Source: Eulemur rufifrons
Taxonomy: Eukaryota > Chordata > Mammalia > Primates > Lemuridae
Direction of reading: 5' to 3'
DNA: 64,000 nucleotides
NCBI RefSeq assembly: GCF_041146395.1
Contig: NC_091010.1
Coordinates: forward strand, 50,426,001 to 50,490,000
Below are positions 60,101 to 64,000 of this stretch, piece by piece. Every line of letters starts with the position of its first letter. Position 1 is the first letter of the stretch. A program made the translations under genes and the position numbers. Under the pieces are notes generated by a model that searched no databases, was not told the DNA's origin, and worked only from the letters and a program-made list of their open reading frames with translations.

Positions 60101-62991
60101 AAAATATCACCATCACCCCTAACTTGATGTTTCTCAATCCTGGCTGCACACGAGAATGAAAAGCTATGAAGCCCAGGACCCAGCTACACCATTAAAACAG
60201 AATCCCTCTGGGGAGTGGGTCCAGGCAAAGACATGTTTTCAAAGCTCCCTAGGGGATGTCAGTGTGTGGTGGTACCGTAATTGGTGTCAGGTATCACCTG
60301 AGCCTCAGTGTCTTGCAGTCAGGTGCTTTGTGTGGGGAACACAGACTGTTTATTTTCTGCTATTATAGAGACATTTAGAAACATTAAAAAGTATATTGAA
60401 ACGTTCACAATTCGCTTTCCCCCACTTCATTCTTTTCATAGGCTTCTAAATTTCTTGAGTATCCAGAATCATGATGCTGAAGCCCTGAATCTTTTTTTTT
60501 TTTTTTTTTTTTTTTTAAGCTAAGACAATTCTCCAGCTCTGCAAGAATCAATATCATCTGTGTCTTGCCCAGATTTAGGAGGCTGATCACAGTGTTCACA
60601 AAAGGCTCCCTAAGTCCAACTTTTTACGAAAGATATAGTGTGTATGTAACCATCTAAAGATATGATATTCAAATGGGTGGAGAATTTATTTGCAAAACAA
60701 AGTTTGTCTTATTTAGGCAGGAGCTTTTTCACATGCAAAGAGAATTCTTGAAGGAGCGGACACGATGCCGAGCCCTGGAGGAGGAACTGGAGAACCCCAT
60801 GAATGTGCACAGATGGAGGAAGCTCGAGGTAACATCTGGCAGAGAATTCCTCCCAGCCCCAAATCTCTTCTCCCACCCCACGCAAAGCTTCTAACCTAAA
60901 GCACAATGAGAAGCACGGTTTTATTTAATGCTATGCAAATTGTCACCTAAAATGTAAGGCTGGATCAAATGTAAATTGAGTTGTTCCAGAACCAGATGGT
61001 TCACTCGGGTTTTGTTTTGAAAGTATTGGGCAATAGTCTTTCTGCCTAAAGAAGGCCCAGTGAAAGCTGTGAACTGGCCTTGCCAATTGACATTTAGGTA
61101 GTGTTTGGTCAACCAGTTATCCTGGCTGCATGTTAGTCTTGGGCTGTTAAAGGCCCTTAATTATACTGGCCACCAGCATCTTCACCATCTCTCAATCTGT
61201 CTTTCCATCCTTTCATTTCTTGCAGGAAATATGGCTATGCAGACTAGCCCTCTTTTTGGACGACTAGTGCTGTGTTAGCCAGACCCTTTCTCTTAGGATC
61301 TGAGAACACAGCCAAAGTCCCCATGGTAGGGGATGGATGATCAACTTCATATTTTATTTTATGACTTCCTGACAGACATTACCACCAGCACTGAGAATAA
61401 TAGTTAAAGACAAACTCTGCTTATTCAAGAAAATCATGGCCGTCTCCTTTAGTAACATGGGTGCCAAAAGGGGCTTTGACTACATGAGCAATTAGGATAT
61501 TGGGAGATTTAAGTCTGTGATATAAGAAAGAGCAGGGCAAGGCAGAAAGTCAGCCAAGTAGGTGTTTGTTTTTCATTTTTATTTTTTCCATTTAATGAAG
61601 AAAACATTAAGGATAATGCATTATAAATTGTTAGGTAAACATGGGGCCTGAATTTTAACAACATCCAGTCCTGCCAAGTAAATGTGTGCCAAATTTAGTC
61701 CCAGTATATGGATGTCAGTTGGCACTGCTTAGTATTTCTTAAGAAAATTCAGAGTCAACAGAATCTCTTTTTTTTGGACCCTCATTTATTCCTCTTTGAA
61801 TGCCAAGGATGGTATAGTTTACTAACCTCACAATAATATGAGTATGTCTGAGGAAGTGGAGCTGAAGATTTTAAATTCATTTACTGTCACATTAGTTTAT
61901 TCCGTTTGTTTTCATGCACATTTTTAAAGTGTCCAATTCTATGTCAATTTCTATTAAAAAATTAGAAAATAGAGACTCTGGGAGGCAGTTGAAAATATTT
62001 AGCTGTTAGATGAATTCAAAATGTCAGTGCCGTTGAAAGTGAAGCCTTGGCTCAAAGTCTAGAGGACAAATTATCAATTTATAACCATATATCTTGTTTG
62101 AATTGTACACAGATAGCTATTGAAGGAGCATCAAAGCTTTGAGGATTGATAATTCCATTTCAGAGCTAAATGCCACGGTCACATTCCGCTGCCAATAATT
62201 AGCAGAAGTCCACATCCTGGAAACCTTCCCCATCATAGACTGCAATTAATCTTCCTGTTGACAATTACCAAAGGAGAATCCTAAGGCCGAGTGAATCAGG
62301 GAACCCCACCTCATTCCTGCAGAAACAGAGGGGATGGTAGGGAGAGACTCGGAGCACAGTAATTAGGAAGCACAGCCTTCGGAGCCAGGCATATCTGGGC
62401 TTGACTCCAGCTCTGACCTTTACCTTAAATTAACTGATATCATTTCTCTCAGCCTCAGTTTTCTTATCTGTAAAAAGGGAAGACTAATACTGTCTCAAAG
62501 GGCTGTTTTGCAGTTAAAACGTAATATTGTATGAAAAGCACTTATAATAGTGTTGGATGGTGGCAAAGAATCAGATATCATGCATAGTAGCTACCATTAT
62601 TATTATTCCCACTGGTGGAATAAACATATTTACTTTCTATATATAGACTAACTAGAGCTATAGATAAGACATTCAGAAAGCTGCAATCTGCTTTGGGGGG
62701 GGGCAGGTATTTATGACTATCCCATCTGTTATACTTTCTTTTTTTTGGTTCTAATACTCTCTGTATTAGGTCTGCAGATCTGCAATAGATTTTAATGTTG
62801 TAAAACAATAAGTATCTTACATAGGGACCAACGTGCTTTGAAACTGATGCCATCTCAAGCTACTTCTTGTTGTTCCCCTTGGACAGGCCAGCGACCCCAG
62901 TACATTTGAGCTGATTCAGAAAATTCACGCACTGCAGAAGCGTCTCATCAGCAAGACTGAAGAGGTGGTTGAAAAAGAGCTGCTCCTCCAG
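17255..62991 (+). CDS. CFAP58: CFAP58 (cilia- and flagella-associated protein 58), exons 1-15, 3' end outside window
   Basis: Fifteen exons splice into a continuous 752-codon frame that I recognise as CFAP58/CCDC147. The human protein is about 872 residues, so about 120 C-terminal residues lie beyond the right edge. The translation is almost wholly charged coiled coil (runs rich in E, K, Q, L, R), with no signal peptide, membrane segment or catalytic motif. Known of the family: it is an axoneme-associated structural protein, related to algal FAP58/MBO2, needed for building the sperm flagellum; biallelic human loss causes malformed flagella and male infertility. Twelve of the fifteen introns are phase 0; introns 3 and 13 are phase 2 and intron 7 is phase 1. 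No frameshift or premature stop is present, so the gene looks intact as far as it is seen. Gene identity is near certain; the 5' UTR extent is not resolved. Confidence 0.97.
17264..18040. other. Start of intron 1, strongly C-rich on the + strand
   Basis: From about 17275 to 18020 the + strand is C- and T-rich and poor in G, with a run of 13 C at about 17888-17900. No repeat or exon recognised. Confidence 0.6.
18040..18230 (-). repeat. Dispersed repeat, probably a DNA-transposon relic
   Basis: attattaagaattttaagac, cagagcattcaaccaagggt and cgtccatgaggccagccctg belong to a mammalian repeat I have seen but cannot name. Its right end overlaps the inverted-repeat arm. Confidence 0.45.
18169..18307 (-). 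repeat. Right arm of the inverted repeat
   Basis: Reverse complement of the left arm at 16382-16506, about 92% identical by hand count. The arms are 1.66 kb apart and enclose the promoter and exon 1. The homology stops within a few bases after cagttgc on the left side, while the right arm continues into a repeat-like sequence. Confidence 0.9.
18310..18880 (+). other. Pyrimidine-rich stretch of intron 1, ending in an L2/MIR-like tail
   Basis: Long C/T-rich sequence such as ctcctctcatttcttccttt. At 18825-18875 cagcacctaaaacagtgcct ggcacatagcgaacactcaa is an L2 or MIR 3' end. Confidence 0.5.
18881..19750. other. Intron 1, nothing recognised
   Basis: A/T-rich unique-looking sequence. No exon-like or repeat-like element that I can support. 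Confidence 0.5.
19755..20300 (+). repeat. L2 LINE 3' end
   Basis: A good L2 match: agtcttgagaggttctctgt, ccctccacagtctgtcccta, ggcctgctcaaatgccattt, and the tail gtgttcaataaatatttgtt aaatgaatgaataaata. Confidence 0.85.
20352..20805 (-). mobile_element. MLT1-type LTR, antisense
   Basis: acagcagaaatttcttgttt cacagttctggaggctagag near the left and 'ggacaccagtcatattggat tagggcccaccct' plus 'acacagttcaacccata' at the right fit a reversed MLT1 LTR of about 450 bases. Confidence 0.8.
21205..21335 (-). repeat. MIR (antisense)
   Basis: aataagagctgtcaaaattc attgagtacctactgtttgc and gatcccatttaatctaatcc fit reversed MIR. Confidence 0.7.
21338..21465 (+). repeat. Degenerate A/T-rich tandem tract (ATGTAT-like)
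   Basis: Repeated atgcatatat, atgtatgtat and atatatg words over about 125 bases, ending 175 bases upstream of exon 2. Confidence 0.7.
21639..21920 (+). CDS. CFAP58: CFAP58 exon 2 (residues 4-97)
   Basis: Acceptor TTTTACACAG; 282 bases, phase 0 on both sides; donor AAG|GTCAGT. It encodes the N-terminal acidic segment ([15 protein letters not shown]) and the start of the coiled coil, including [20 protein letters not shown]. The frame runs a few codons into the intron before a stop, so the donor is needed to end the exon. Strong match to CFAP58. Confidence 0.97.
22094..22133 (+). repeat. Perfect 20-bp tandem duplication
   Basis: ttacaccatgcagaaaataa occurs twice head to tail without a mismatch. 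Confidence 0.97.
23019..23044 (+). repeat. (TTTA)n tract
   Basis: About six TTTA units. The sequence tgtatattctgttttt before it and tgtatattctgttttg after it are near-copies, which suggests a small duplication around the tract. Confidence 0.9.
24029..24177 (+). CDS. CFAP58: CFAP58 exon 3 (residues 98-147)
   Basis: Acceptor CCATCCAG; 149 bases; starts phase 0, ends phase 2 (AA of the Asn-147 codon) with donor AA|GTAGGT. It encodes [17 protein letters not shown] through LSMDQDS. Reading straight through gives AAG-TAG, so splicing here is required. Confidence 0.96.
24178..24595. other. Start of intron 3, nothing recognised
   Basis: Ordinary intron sequence without a supportable feature. Confidence 0.5.
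24600..25330 (+). repeat. L2 LINE 3' region
   Basis: About 700 bases of good L2 similarity: ggataaagcccagactttga, agaccttcatgaatctgccc, tttgcacatgctgctttcta, ctcctatgcatcctttaaga. This is the longest L2 remnant in the window. Confidence 0.85.
25331..26732. other. Rest of intron 3
   Basis: Mostly unrecognised. A stretch at about 26270-26455 (tcagagacaatcagtgacct) resembles an L1 3' end, and a (CA)n tract follows at 26461-26491. Confidence 0.45.
26461..26491 (+). repeat. (CA)n microsatellite
   Basis: About 31 bases of AC repeat with two interruptions. Confidence 0.93.
26733..26889 (+). CDS. CFAP58: CFAP58 exon 4 (residues 147-199)
   Basis: Acceptor CTTCCTTCTTAG; 157 bases; the first base completes Asn-147; ends phase 0 with CAG|GTGAGC. 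It encodes [19 protein letters not shown] and a run of Q/E ([15 protein letters not shown]). This is continuous coiled coil. Confidence 0.96.
27219..27430 (+). repeat. Duplicated intronic segment, copy A (intron 4)
   Basis: Aligns with 29357-29560 in intron 5 over its whole length, at roughly four-fifths identity by eye. Shared words: tctccaagagaaaaacatga / tctccaggagaaaaacacga, and tgtttagcaatatccagga in both. I do not recognise a named repeat. Confidence 0.85.
27710..27904 (+). CDS. CFAP58: CFAP58 exon 5 (residues 200-264)
   Basis: Acceptor CGCCCTGTAG; 195 bases, exactly 65 codons; donor AAG|GTGAGT. It encodes [13 protein letters not shown] through LEQQLKEQK. It is a symmetric phase 0 exon, so skipping would keep the frame. 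Confidence 0.96.
27905..28124. other. Start of intron 5, nothing recognised
   Basis: Unique-looking sequence. The open frame of exon 5 runs on here without similarity to CFAP58. Confidence 0.5.
28125..28478 (-). mobile_element. L1 3'-region fragment (antisense)
   Basis: Resembles the reversed L1 sequence 'attgatctataatatacaca', 'atgaattttcaccactctca', 'ctgctacattctgtttgtga'. It is interrupted by a hAT fragment and resumes at 28593-28642 (ctgtactgtattccattgaa). Confidence 0.6.
28479..28592. mobile_element. hAT-Charlie MITE fragment inside the L1
   Basis: gatgtccaatatggcagcca, 'ctacaggtgactatttaaat' and the far end 'catcattggagaaagttctg tcggacagagctc' match a common Charlie-type element with inner copies lost. 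Subfamily not assigned. Confidence 0.55.
28658..28998 (-). mobile_element. Strepsirrhine-type Alu, antisense
   Basis: The two monomers are joined by the lemur-type linker tctatatatatttttagcta ... ttctttctatttttagtaaa, followed by gtcttgctcttgctcaggct. The target duplication is clear: cataatttatttat at 28643 and cataatttattttt at 28999. The T-rich region at 28658-28681 is the reversed tail. Confidence 0.95.
29010..29356. other. Intron 5, A/T-rich, nothing recognised
   Basis: Low-complexity A/T-rich sequence. Confidence 0.4.
29357..29560 (+). repeat. Duplicated intronic segment, copy B (intron 5)
   Basis: Partner of 27219-27430, same orientation, 2.14 kb downstream. The similarity ends abruptly after tgtttaat on both copies and does not include exon 5. 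Confidence 0.85.
29561..30308. other. End of intron 5, nothing recognised
   Basis: Unique-looking intron. Positions about 29846-30040, where an exon 5 copy would lie if the duplication had spanned it, show no similarity to exon 5. Confidence 0.5.
30309..30446 (+). CDS. CFAP58: CFAP58 exon 6 (residues 265-310)
   Basis: Acceptor CACTTTTCAG; 138 bases, 46 codons; donor AAA|GTAAAC. It encodes [17 protein letters not shown] and [20 protein letters not shown]. Phase 0 on both sides. The donor is weaker than its neighbours (AAA instead of AAG, and +4 to +6 AAC). Confidence 0.95.
30447..32396. other. Intron 6
   Basis: Mostly unique. At 31325-31385, ttagaattagaaggggcctt and gtctgaggctgagga look like an old mammalian repeat that I cannot name. 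No exon-like sequence. Confidence 0.5.
32397..32556 (+). CDS. CFAP58: CFAP58 exon 7 (residues 311-364)
   Basis: Acceptor TAATTATAG; 160 bases; ends with one base of codon 364 before donor GAG|GTAAAC. It encodes [20 protein letters not shown] and the heptad-rich [20 protein letters not shown]. Confidence 0.96.
32812..32945 (+). repeat. MIR
   Basis: cacactctggagtcagagct gcccaggttta and the end cacctggcacacagtaagtg ctaattaa are the MIR 5' and 3' parts. Confidence 0.75.
33340..33500 (-). repeat. L2 3' end (antisense)
   Basis: ccattcatccactcaacaaa ttgagtacacgctagtgcag and agctagagcaagtttgcagt are reversed L2. Confidence 0.55.
33835..35330 (+). mobile_element. L1 LINE remnant (ORF2 3' part and 3' end)
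   Basis: Matches L1 ORF2: aactagcagaactaacaaga, gggtggcaggttctaaaata, 'ctaaagtaaaaacacctataa', 'gaatagcaactaaag', and later 'gattcagaaactgattctag'. The last part, 'gcttacaactac', an A run and 'attggaaacaacgtaaatg', is the usual L1 3' sequence. It is full of stops. Confidence 0.8.
35480..35592 (+). repeat. MIR
   Basis: tggtttaatctctctaagcc tcggtttccatctg is the MIR core. It lies 135 bases upstream of exon 8. Confidence 0.7.
35728..35810 (+). CDS. CFAP58: CFAP58 exon 8 (residues 364-391)
   Basis: Acceptor TTATTTAG; 83 bases; the first two bases complete Glu-364; donor AAG|GTGAGT. It encodes [20 protein letters not shown] and RERDILNK. It is too short to stand out as an ORF; the phase match with exon 7 and the family sequence identify it. 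Confidence 0.95.
35811..37795. other. Intron 8, first part
   Basis: Mostly unique. At 37050-37110, 'gtgttcttagtgcctagcac' suggests a small L2 tail. A run of T lies at about 36783-36798. Confidence 0.45.
37798..37925 (+). mobile_element. MER5A-like hAT fragment
   Basis: gcagcatcagaaatcaccta and gtcatatcccagacccactg aatcagaaactctgaag follow the MER5 pattern. Confidence 0.65.
37926..38465 (-). mobile_element. L1 3' fragment (antisense)
   Basis: ttattgtggtaaaatacaca taacacaaaatta, 'gttgtgcaaccatcaccact', 'ggctgaataatattccacta' and 'gttgatggacatttgggttg' are classic reversed L1 ORF2/3' sequence. Confidence 0.9.
38560..38790 (+). repeat. MIR, near full length
   Basis: gggtcagctgcccatggatt, ctggctctgccacttctctg, tgaacttgtaggcaagtagc ttaacccttcattctcagtt. 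It ends about 140 bases upstream of exon 9. Confidence 0.8.
38933..39124 (+). CDS. CFAP58: CFAP58 exon 9 (residues 392-455)
   Basis: Acceptor TTATTTTTAG; 192 bases, 64 codons; donor AAG|GTAAGG. It encodes [20 protein letters not shown] through [14 protein letters not shown], within the family's central coiled-coil region. Intron 9, which follows, is the longest in the window (11.4 kb). Confidence 0.96.
39125..40128. other. Start of intron 9
   Basis: Unique-looking, G/C-richer than the rest of the intron to about 39500. No exon or repeat recognised. Confidence 0.45.
40129..40416 (-). mobile_element. Strepsirrhine-type Alu, antisense
   Basis: tttttttgagacagagtctt, 'gtgccgtggcatcagcctag' and 'gtcttggtcttgctcaggct' show the strepsirrhine form with a short linker. 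gacaggca before and gacagcca after may be the target duplication. Confidence 0.93.
40755..41095. repeat. Unassigned mammalian repeat, copy 1
   Basis: Shares layout and words with 43655-44020: actgtaacaaataacctgca ... aacctcagtggtttgcagca, 'ccactggccaaagcaaatca catggccaca', then 'gaatatatttgaccatataa'. Confidence 0.6.
41150..41815 (+). repeat. L2 LINE 3' region, interrupted
   Basis: ggcaaactcctgttcatcct ttaagacctggctcaaatgc and 'gtgagctcttgggaacaagg actttgtcc' are strong L2. The middle (about 41270-41480) is less clear. Confidence 0.75.
41851..41883 (-). repeat. Alu end fragment
   Basis: tctgggattacagatgtgag ccactgcacccag is the reversed first 33 or so bases of an Alu, standing alone. Confidence 0.8.
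42667..42711 (+). repeat. (TG)n microsatellite
   Basis: About 45 bases of TG with single C interruptions. Confidence 0.95.
42780..42950 (+). mobile_element. L1 3' UTR fragment
   Basis: gtggttatctctgggttgta, tattttaattttccccttt and aatgagtatgtattacttag follow the 3' end of old L1 elements. Confidence 0.55.
42955..43218 (+). repeat. L2 LINE 3' end
   Basis: gcccttccttcaaggaccat, 'ccctgggggcaggtcttctt' and the tail tttgaaagaatgaatgaa are L2-like. Confidence 0.65.
43655..44020. repeat. Unassigned mammalian repeat, copy 2
   Basis: Second member of the family at 40755-41095: ataataaacagccacaaaat ctcagtgacatgcaa, 'ctattggctatggtgagtca catggccaag', 'gtgaatatttattgaaccat'. Confidence 0.6.
44083..44367 (-). 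mobile_element. AluJ-like Alu, antisense
   Basis: ttttagagacagggtcttgc tctatggctcaggctggagt and 'gtagagatggggtcttacta tgttgctcagg' are the older dimeric Alu form without the strepsirrhine marker. The target duplication is gcactctaaatattt at 44064 and gcactctaaatttta at 44367. Confidence 0.93.
44368..45045. other. Intron 9, nothing recognised
   Basis: A/T-rich unique-looking sequence with a short (CA)n at about 44888-44900. Confidence 0.45.
45050..45160 (-). repeat. MIR (antisense)
   Basis: actgtgtgctaggtacttat, 'aaacctcataataacccttt gaagtagatactattattt' fit reversed MIR. Confidence 0.75.
45561..45584 (+). other. Candidate 24-nt in-frame microexon in intron 9
   Basis: A pyrimidine-rich run ending CCATTGGCAG is followed by 24 bases and then GTAGGA. 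Phase 0 at both ends would add V-V-L-T-E-K-E-K between residues 455 and 456, compatible with the surrounding coiled coil. I know of no such exon in human CFAP58; it may be a chance decoy. Confidence 0.25.
45585..47150. other. Intron 9, nothing recognised
   Basis: Unique-looking sequence with a run of A at 46161-46177. No named repeat is supported. Confidence 0.45.
47152..47392. mobile_element. MER1-type hAT (Charlie) element
   Basis: The left end cagtggtccccaaccttttt gggaccaggaactgg and the right end 'ggaccggtactggtctgcgg cccaggggttggggaccac' are inverted termini. Inside, 'gtaaatacagatgaagtttc' is typical of the family. Confidence 0.8.
47850..48450 (+). mobile_element. L1 LINE remnant
   Basis: aatgaaattctagcaaacca, 'agtatgaccaaagctggttt atcctg', 'gccagctatttcacttcttg' and 'ctgcagtattatggttcgaa' are L1 ORF2 3' words. 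An A/C-rich tail runs to about 48470. Confidence 0.75.
48530..48662 (+). repeat. MIR
   Basis: tcaatttccttctttgtaaa attgggtgatgatag, 'gattaaaggagttaatacat gtaaaatg' is the MIR 3' part. Confidence 0.8.
48663..49700. other. Intron 9, nothing recognised
   Basis: A/T-rich unique-looking sequence. Confidence 0.4.
49708..49995 (-). mobile_element. Alu, antisense, with 23-base T run between monomers
   Basis: gagacatgatctcactcttg, 'gtagagtacagtggtgtcat catagctcactgcaac' and 'gtcttgctcttgctcaggct' show the strepsirrhine marker. The inter-monomer region has grown into a T run at 49856-49878. Confidence 0.93.
50537..50698 (+). CDS. CFAP58: CFAP58 exon 10 (residues 456-509)
   Basis: Acceptor TTTCTCCTCCAG; 162 bases, 54 codons; donor CAG|GTAAAG. 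It encodes [20 protein letters not shown] through [11 protein letters not shown]. The exon begins six bases upstream of the first in-frame ATG. Confidence 0.96.
50699..51351. other. Intron 10
   Basis: Short intron with a (GT)n tract at 51091-51125. The rest is unrecognised. Confidence 0.6.
51091..51125 (+). repeat. (GT)n microsatellite
   Basis: About 35 uninterrupted bases of GT. Confidence 0.97.
51352..51498 (+). CDS. CFAP58: CFAP58 exon 11 (residues 510-558)
   Basis: Acceptor TTCTGTTAG; 147 bases, 49 codons; donor AAG|GTACAG. It encodes [13 protein letters not shown] through [15 protein letters not shown]. Its ORF has no internal Met at the start, so it is easily overlooked. Forty-nine residues is seven whole heptads. 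Confidence 0.95.
51499..55785. other. Intron 11, first 4.3 kb, nothing recognised
   Basis: Unusually free of recognisable repeats for this window. The part at 51530-51850 is G/C-richer (ggcagcgcccccgggaagaa). Open frames there and at 53693-54064 show no family and no supporting splice pattern. Confidence 0.5.
55790..56030 (+). repeat. L2 LINE fragment
   Basis: ggttccccattgcatactct, 'acaaggcccttcccagtctg gcctaactttccctccagct' are strong L2 words. Confidence 0.75.
56240..56440 (+). repeat. MIR
   Basis: ggagcacaggctttggaatc, 'gtctcaactctgctacttac tagctttgtgaccttgggca agtgatttt' is the MIR 5' half and core. Confidence 0.85.
57094..57121 (+). repeat. (TG)n microsatellite
   Basis: About 28 uninterrupted bases, 160 bases upstream of exon 12. 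Confidence 0.96.
57281..57421 (+). CDS. CFAP58: CFAP58 exon 12 (residues 559-605)
   Basis: Acceptor ATTCTTTTTCAG; 141 bases, 47 codons; donor CAG|GTAGAG. It encodes [20 protein letters not shown] through RQKKELDQ. Phase 0 on both sides. Confidence 0.96.
57575..57715 (-). repeat. L2 3' end (antisense)
   Basis: gaacacctcccaggtgctgg, 'cctctaggcactagggacac' and 'ctcagggagcttacattctg' are reversed L2. Confidence 0.8.
57716..58183. other. Rest of intron 12
   Basis: Unique-looking. 'gtacccaggacatgtgggca' and the following bases near 58070-58110 may be an L2 tail. Confidence 0.4.
58184..58407 (+). CDS. CFAP58: CFAP58 exon 13 (residues 606-680)
   Basis: Acceptor CCTACCTTTCTAG; 224 bases; ends with two bases of Arg-680 before donor CAG|GTAATA. 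It encodes [20 protein letters not shown] through [17 protein letters not shown], one of the most recognisable stretches of the protein. Confidence 0.97.
58408..59160. other. Start of intron 13, nothing recognised
   Basis: A/T-rich unique-looking sequence. Confidence 0.45.
59165..59300 (+). mobile_element. Possible L1 3' end fragment
   Basis: tgtgggaaatacagaaaaaa and 'tcataactttactacccgga gatatcaccattgacatctt' resemble a known old L1 tail. Confidence 0.45.
59480..59648 (+). repeat. MIR
   Basis: aagctgtgcaaccttgagca aaccactgaacttctctgag and 'gtgcctagcacagagtctag' match the MIR core and 3' part. Confidence 0.8.
60125..60310 (+). mobile_element. MER5A-like hAT element
   Basis: tgtttctcaatcctggctgc acacgagaatgaaaagc, 'aaacagaatccctctgggga', 'caaagctccctaggggatgt' follow the MER5A pattern. 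Confidence 0.8.
60492..60516 (+). repeat. T25 homopolymer
   Basis: Twenty-five uninterrupted T, 200 bases before exon 14; no SINE body is attached. Confidence 0.97.
60717..60828 (+). CDS. CFAP58: CFAP58 exon 14 (residues 680-717)
   Basis: Acceptor CTTATTTAG; 112 bases; the first base completes Arg-680; donor GAG|GTAACA. It encodes [20 protein letters not shown] and [17 protein letters not shown]. Confidence 0.95.
60829..62350. other. Intron 14, first part, nothing recognised
   Basis: Unique-looking sequence with no recognisable repeat. Confidence 0.5.
62355..62580 (+). repeat. MIR, near full length
   Basis: ttaggaagcacagccttcgg agccaggcatatctgggc, 'ctctcagcctcagttttctt atctgtaaaaagggaa' match MIR from end to end. 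Confidence 0.88.
62887..62991 (+). CDS. CFAP58: CFAP58 exon 15 (residues 718-752)
   Basis: Acceptor CCTTGGACAG; 105 bases, 35 codons; donor CAG|GTAGCA. It encodes [20 protein letters not shown] and [15 protein letters not shown]. It is the last exon in the window; the next is expected to start with an EKEKLY-like segment to the right of 64000. Confidence 0.94.
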
Positions 62992-63485
62992 GTAGCATTT
63001 TCTTTTTCTGCACTCACTGAACAAACGTATTTGCTCAGCACCACCATCTCCAGGGCTCTGCTCTTAGGGTTAGTCAGTTATTTGGCAGCCCTGCATGTCC
63101 CGTATTTAACTGTAGATGGCAACAGTGACTCACACTTGGAGAACAAACACAGCCTGATTAATTGGTCTTTTATGCTGCGATCACTGATATTTTGAGAATT
63201 CTGGAAAATTAAGTTCAAGGCTAGACATACTGCAGTGGGTAATGTGAGCATTTCCCCCCACTTCTCTACAGTTTTATTTGTCAGGTTCTTTTAAGTACTT
63301 TTCTTCTTATCTTCATATAATGCAAAATGCTGTGATTTGGACTTTGAAAATAAGCTTTTGCACAGAGCACAAACGATCTGTCCACATGAAGATTTGTGTG
63401 AGTGAAATGGAAGGAAGGATGTCTTTTTGAGGATGGTTATGCAGTAAGCTGTTCTGGAGAAATTGGCCTATATCTTTGCAAGTAC
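62992..63485. other. Start of intron 15, nothing recognised
   Basis: Ordinary intron. The open frame of exon 15 runs on without CFAP58-like sequence. Confidence 0.5.
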
Positions 63486-63489
63486 CAGT

Positions 63490-63545
63490 TGTCATCACCA
63501 TCATCACCATCCTCTTCACCACCACTACCATCATCATCATCATTG
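63490..63545 (+). repeat. (ATC)n trinucleotide tract
   Basis: Imperfect catcaccatcatcaccatcc followed by tcatcatcatcatt. The minus strand reads as poly-Met/Val in one frame, which is not a gene. Confidence 0.93.
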
Positions 63546-63665
63546 CTTACTGCATGCCAGATACTGTGCTGGGGGCTTTCCCGACCTCATCTCATTGCCG
63601 CGTCGCAGTTGAGGGCATGGGTATTGTCATGCCCAGCTGATGAGTCAGGAAGTTGGGGCCCAGGA
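63546..63665 (-). repeat. MIR (antisense)
   Basis: cttactgcatgccagatact gtgctggggg and 'tgatgagtcaggaagttggg gcccag' fit reversed MIR. Confidence 0.65.
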
Positions 63666-63679
63666 GCGTAGCGTGTATA

Positions 63680-63895
63680 TGAATGTCAGCTCTGGTGTTA
63701 GATGGTCTGGGTCAGAATCCTGCCTCTGCCAACAGCTGTGTGAGTTTAACTTCTATGCACCTGAGGTTGTTAGTCTGCATTACGGGACAGTAATAGAACC
63801 TGTGAAACAGAACCTGTGAAAAGGGATGTTGTAAGGATTTAAAGAGCTTATCATTATGTCTGGTAACATAGTAGCTAATAAATATTAGCAATTAT
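63680..63895 (+). repeat. MIR, near full length
   Basis: gctctggtgttagatggtct gggtcagaatcctgcctctg, then 'gtaaggatttaaagagctta' and 'ctggtaacatagtagctaat aaatatta'. It stands next to the reversed copy at 63546. Confidence 0.82.
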
Positions 63896-64000
63896 TTGTG
63901 TTATTTCTGATTCCAAAGCCCGTAATTTTAACCACTGGATTACTATTAGTAGGAATATGAGCAAGGGGTATTTTTGCCTTTTGATTTACATTCTACCTTA

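Noticed and set aside
63313..63543. Minus-strand open frame starting with a Met/Val repeat
   Set aside because: Produced by the ATC trinucleotide tract.
1..64000. CRISPR arrays, bacterial operons, tRNA, rRNA or an intact mobile element
   Set aside because: Spliced vertebrate gene, Alu, MIR and L1 repeats show a primate genome. No regularly spaced direct repeats with spacers, no tRNA cloverleaf that I could identify, and all L1 pieces are truncated and full of stops.

Overview
This is a stretch of a primate nuclear genome holding most of one protein-coding gene, CFAP58 (also known as CCDC147), on the + strand. CFAP58 encodes a long all-coiled-coil protein of the motile cilium and sperm flagellum. 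Fifteen coding exons can be placed between 17255 and 62991. They join into one open reading frame of 752 codons, and every junction has an AG acceptor, a GT donor and matching phase. Human CFAP58 is about 872 residues, so the last exons, stop codon and 3' UTR lie beyond the right edge.

The organism is most likely a strepsirrhine primate (lemur, loris or galago). Alu dimers are present, so it is a primate. Several carry the strepsirrhine diagnostic 'gtcttgctcttgctcaggc' in the second monomer, and one (28658-28998) has the lemur-type A/T-rich insertion between monomers. The 44083-44367 copy looks like an old AluJ. The exact species cannot be read from the sequence.

Layout. Positions 1-16740 hold no supported coding gene. 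A CpG-rich block at about 4090-4640 has a consensus minus-strand splice donor. By comparison with human gene order (ITPRIP lies head-to-head upstream of CFAP58), it is probably the ITPRIP promoter and first non-coding exon, with ITPRIP intron 1 to its left. Positions 4650-16740 are mostly old repeats (MIR, L2, hAT, MLT1, a 1.8 kb L1 remnant, one Alu). The CFAP58 promoter is the GC-rich block at 16740-17254. It contains an RFX X-box, the usual switch for ciliary genes, 163 bp upstream of the ATG. Coding exon 1 is only nine bases (Met-Ala-Glu) and is followed by a 4.4 kb intron. Exons 2-9 lie at 21.6-39.1 kb, an 11.4 kb repeat-rich intron 9 follows, and exons 10-15 lie at 50.5-63.0 kb.

I see no exotic new system. 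The items most worth checking are: a 92%-identical inverted repeat bracketing the CFAP58 promoter; the X-box; the candidate ITPRIP exon-1 donor; a well-formed, in-frame 24-nt candidate microexon in intron 9; a roughly 200-bp segment present in both intron 4 and intron 5; and the nine-base first coding exon, which automatic annotation would probably miss. Repeat boundaries are approximate because they were judged by eye.
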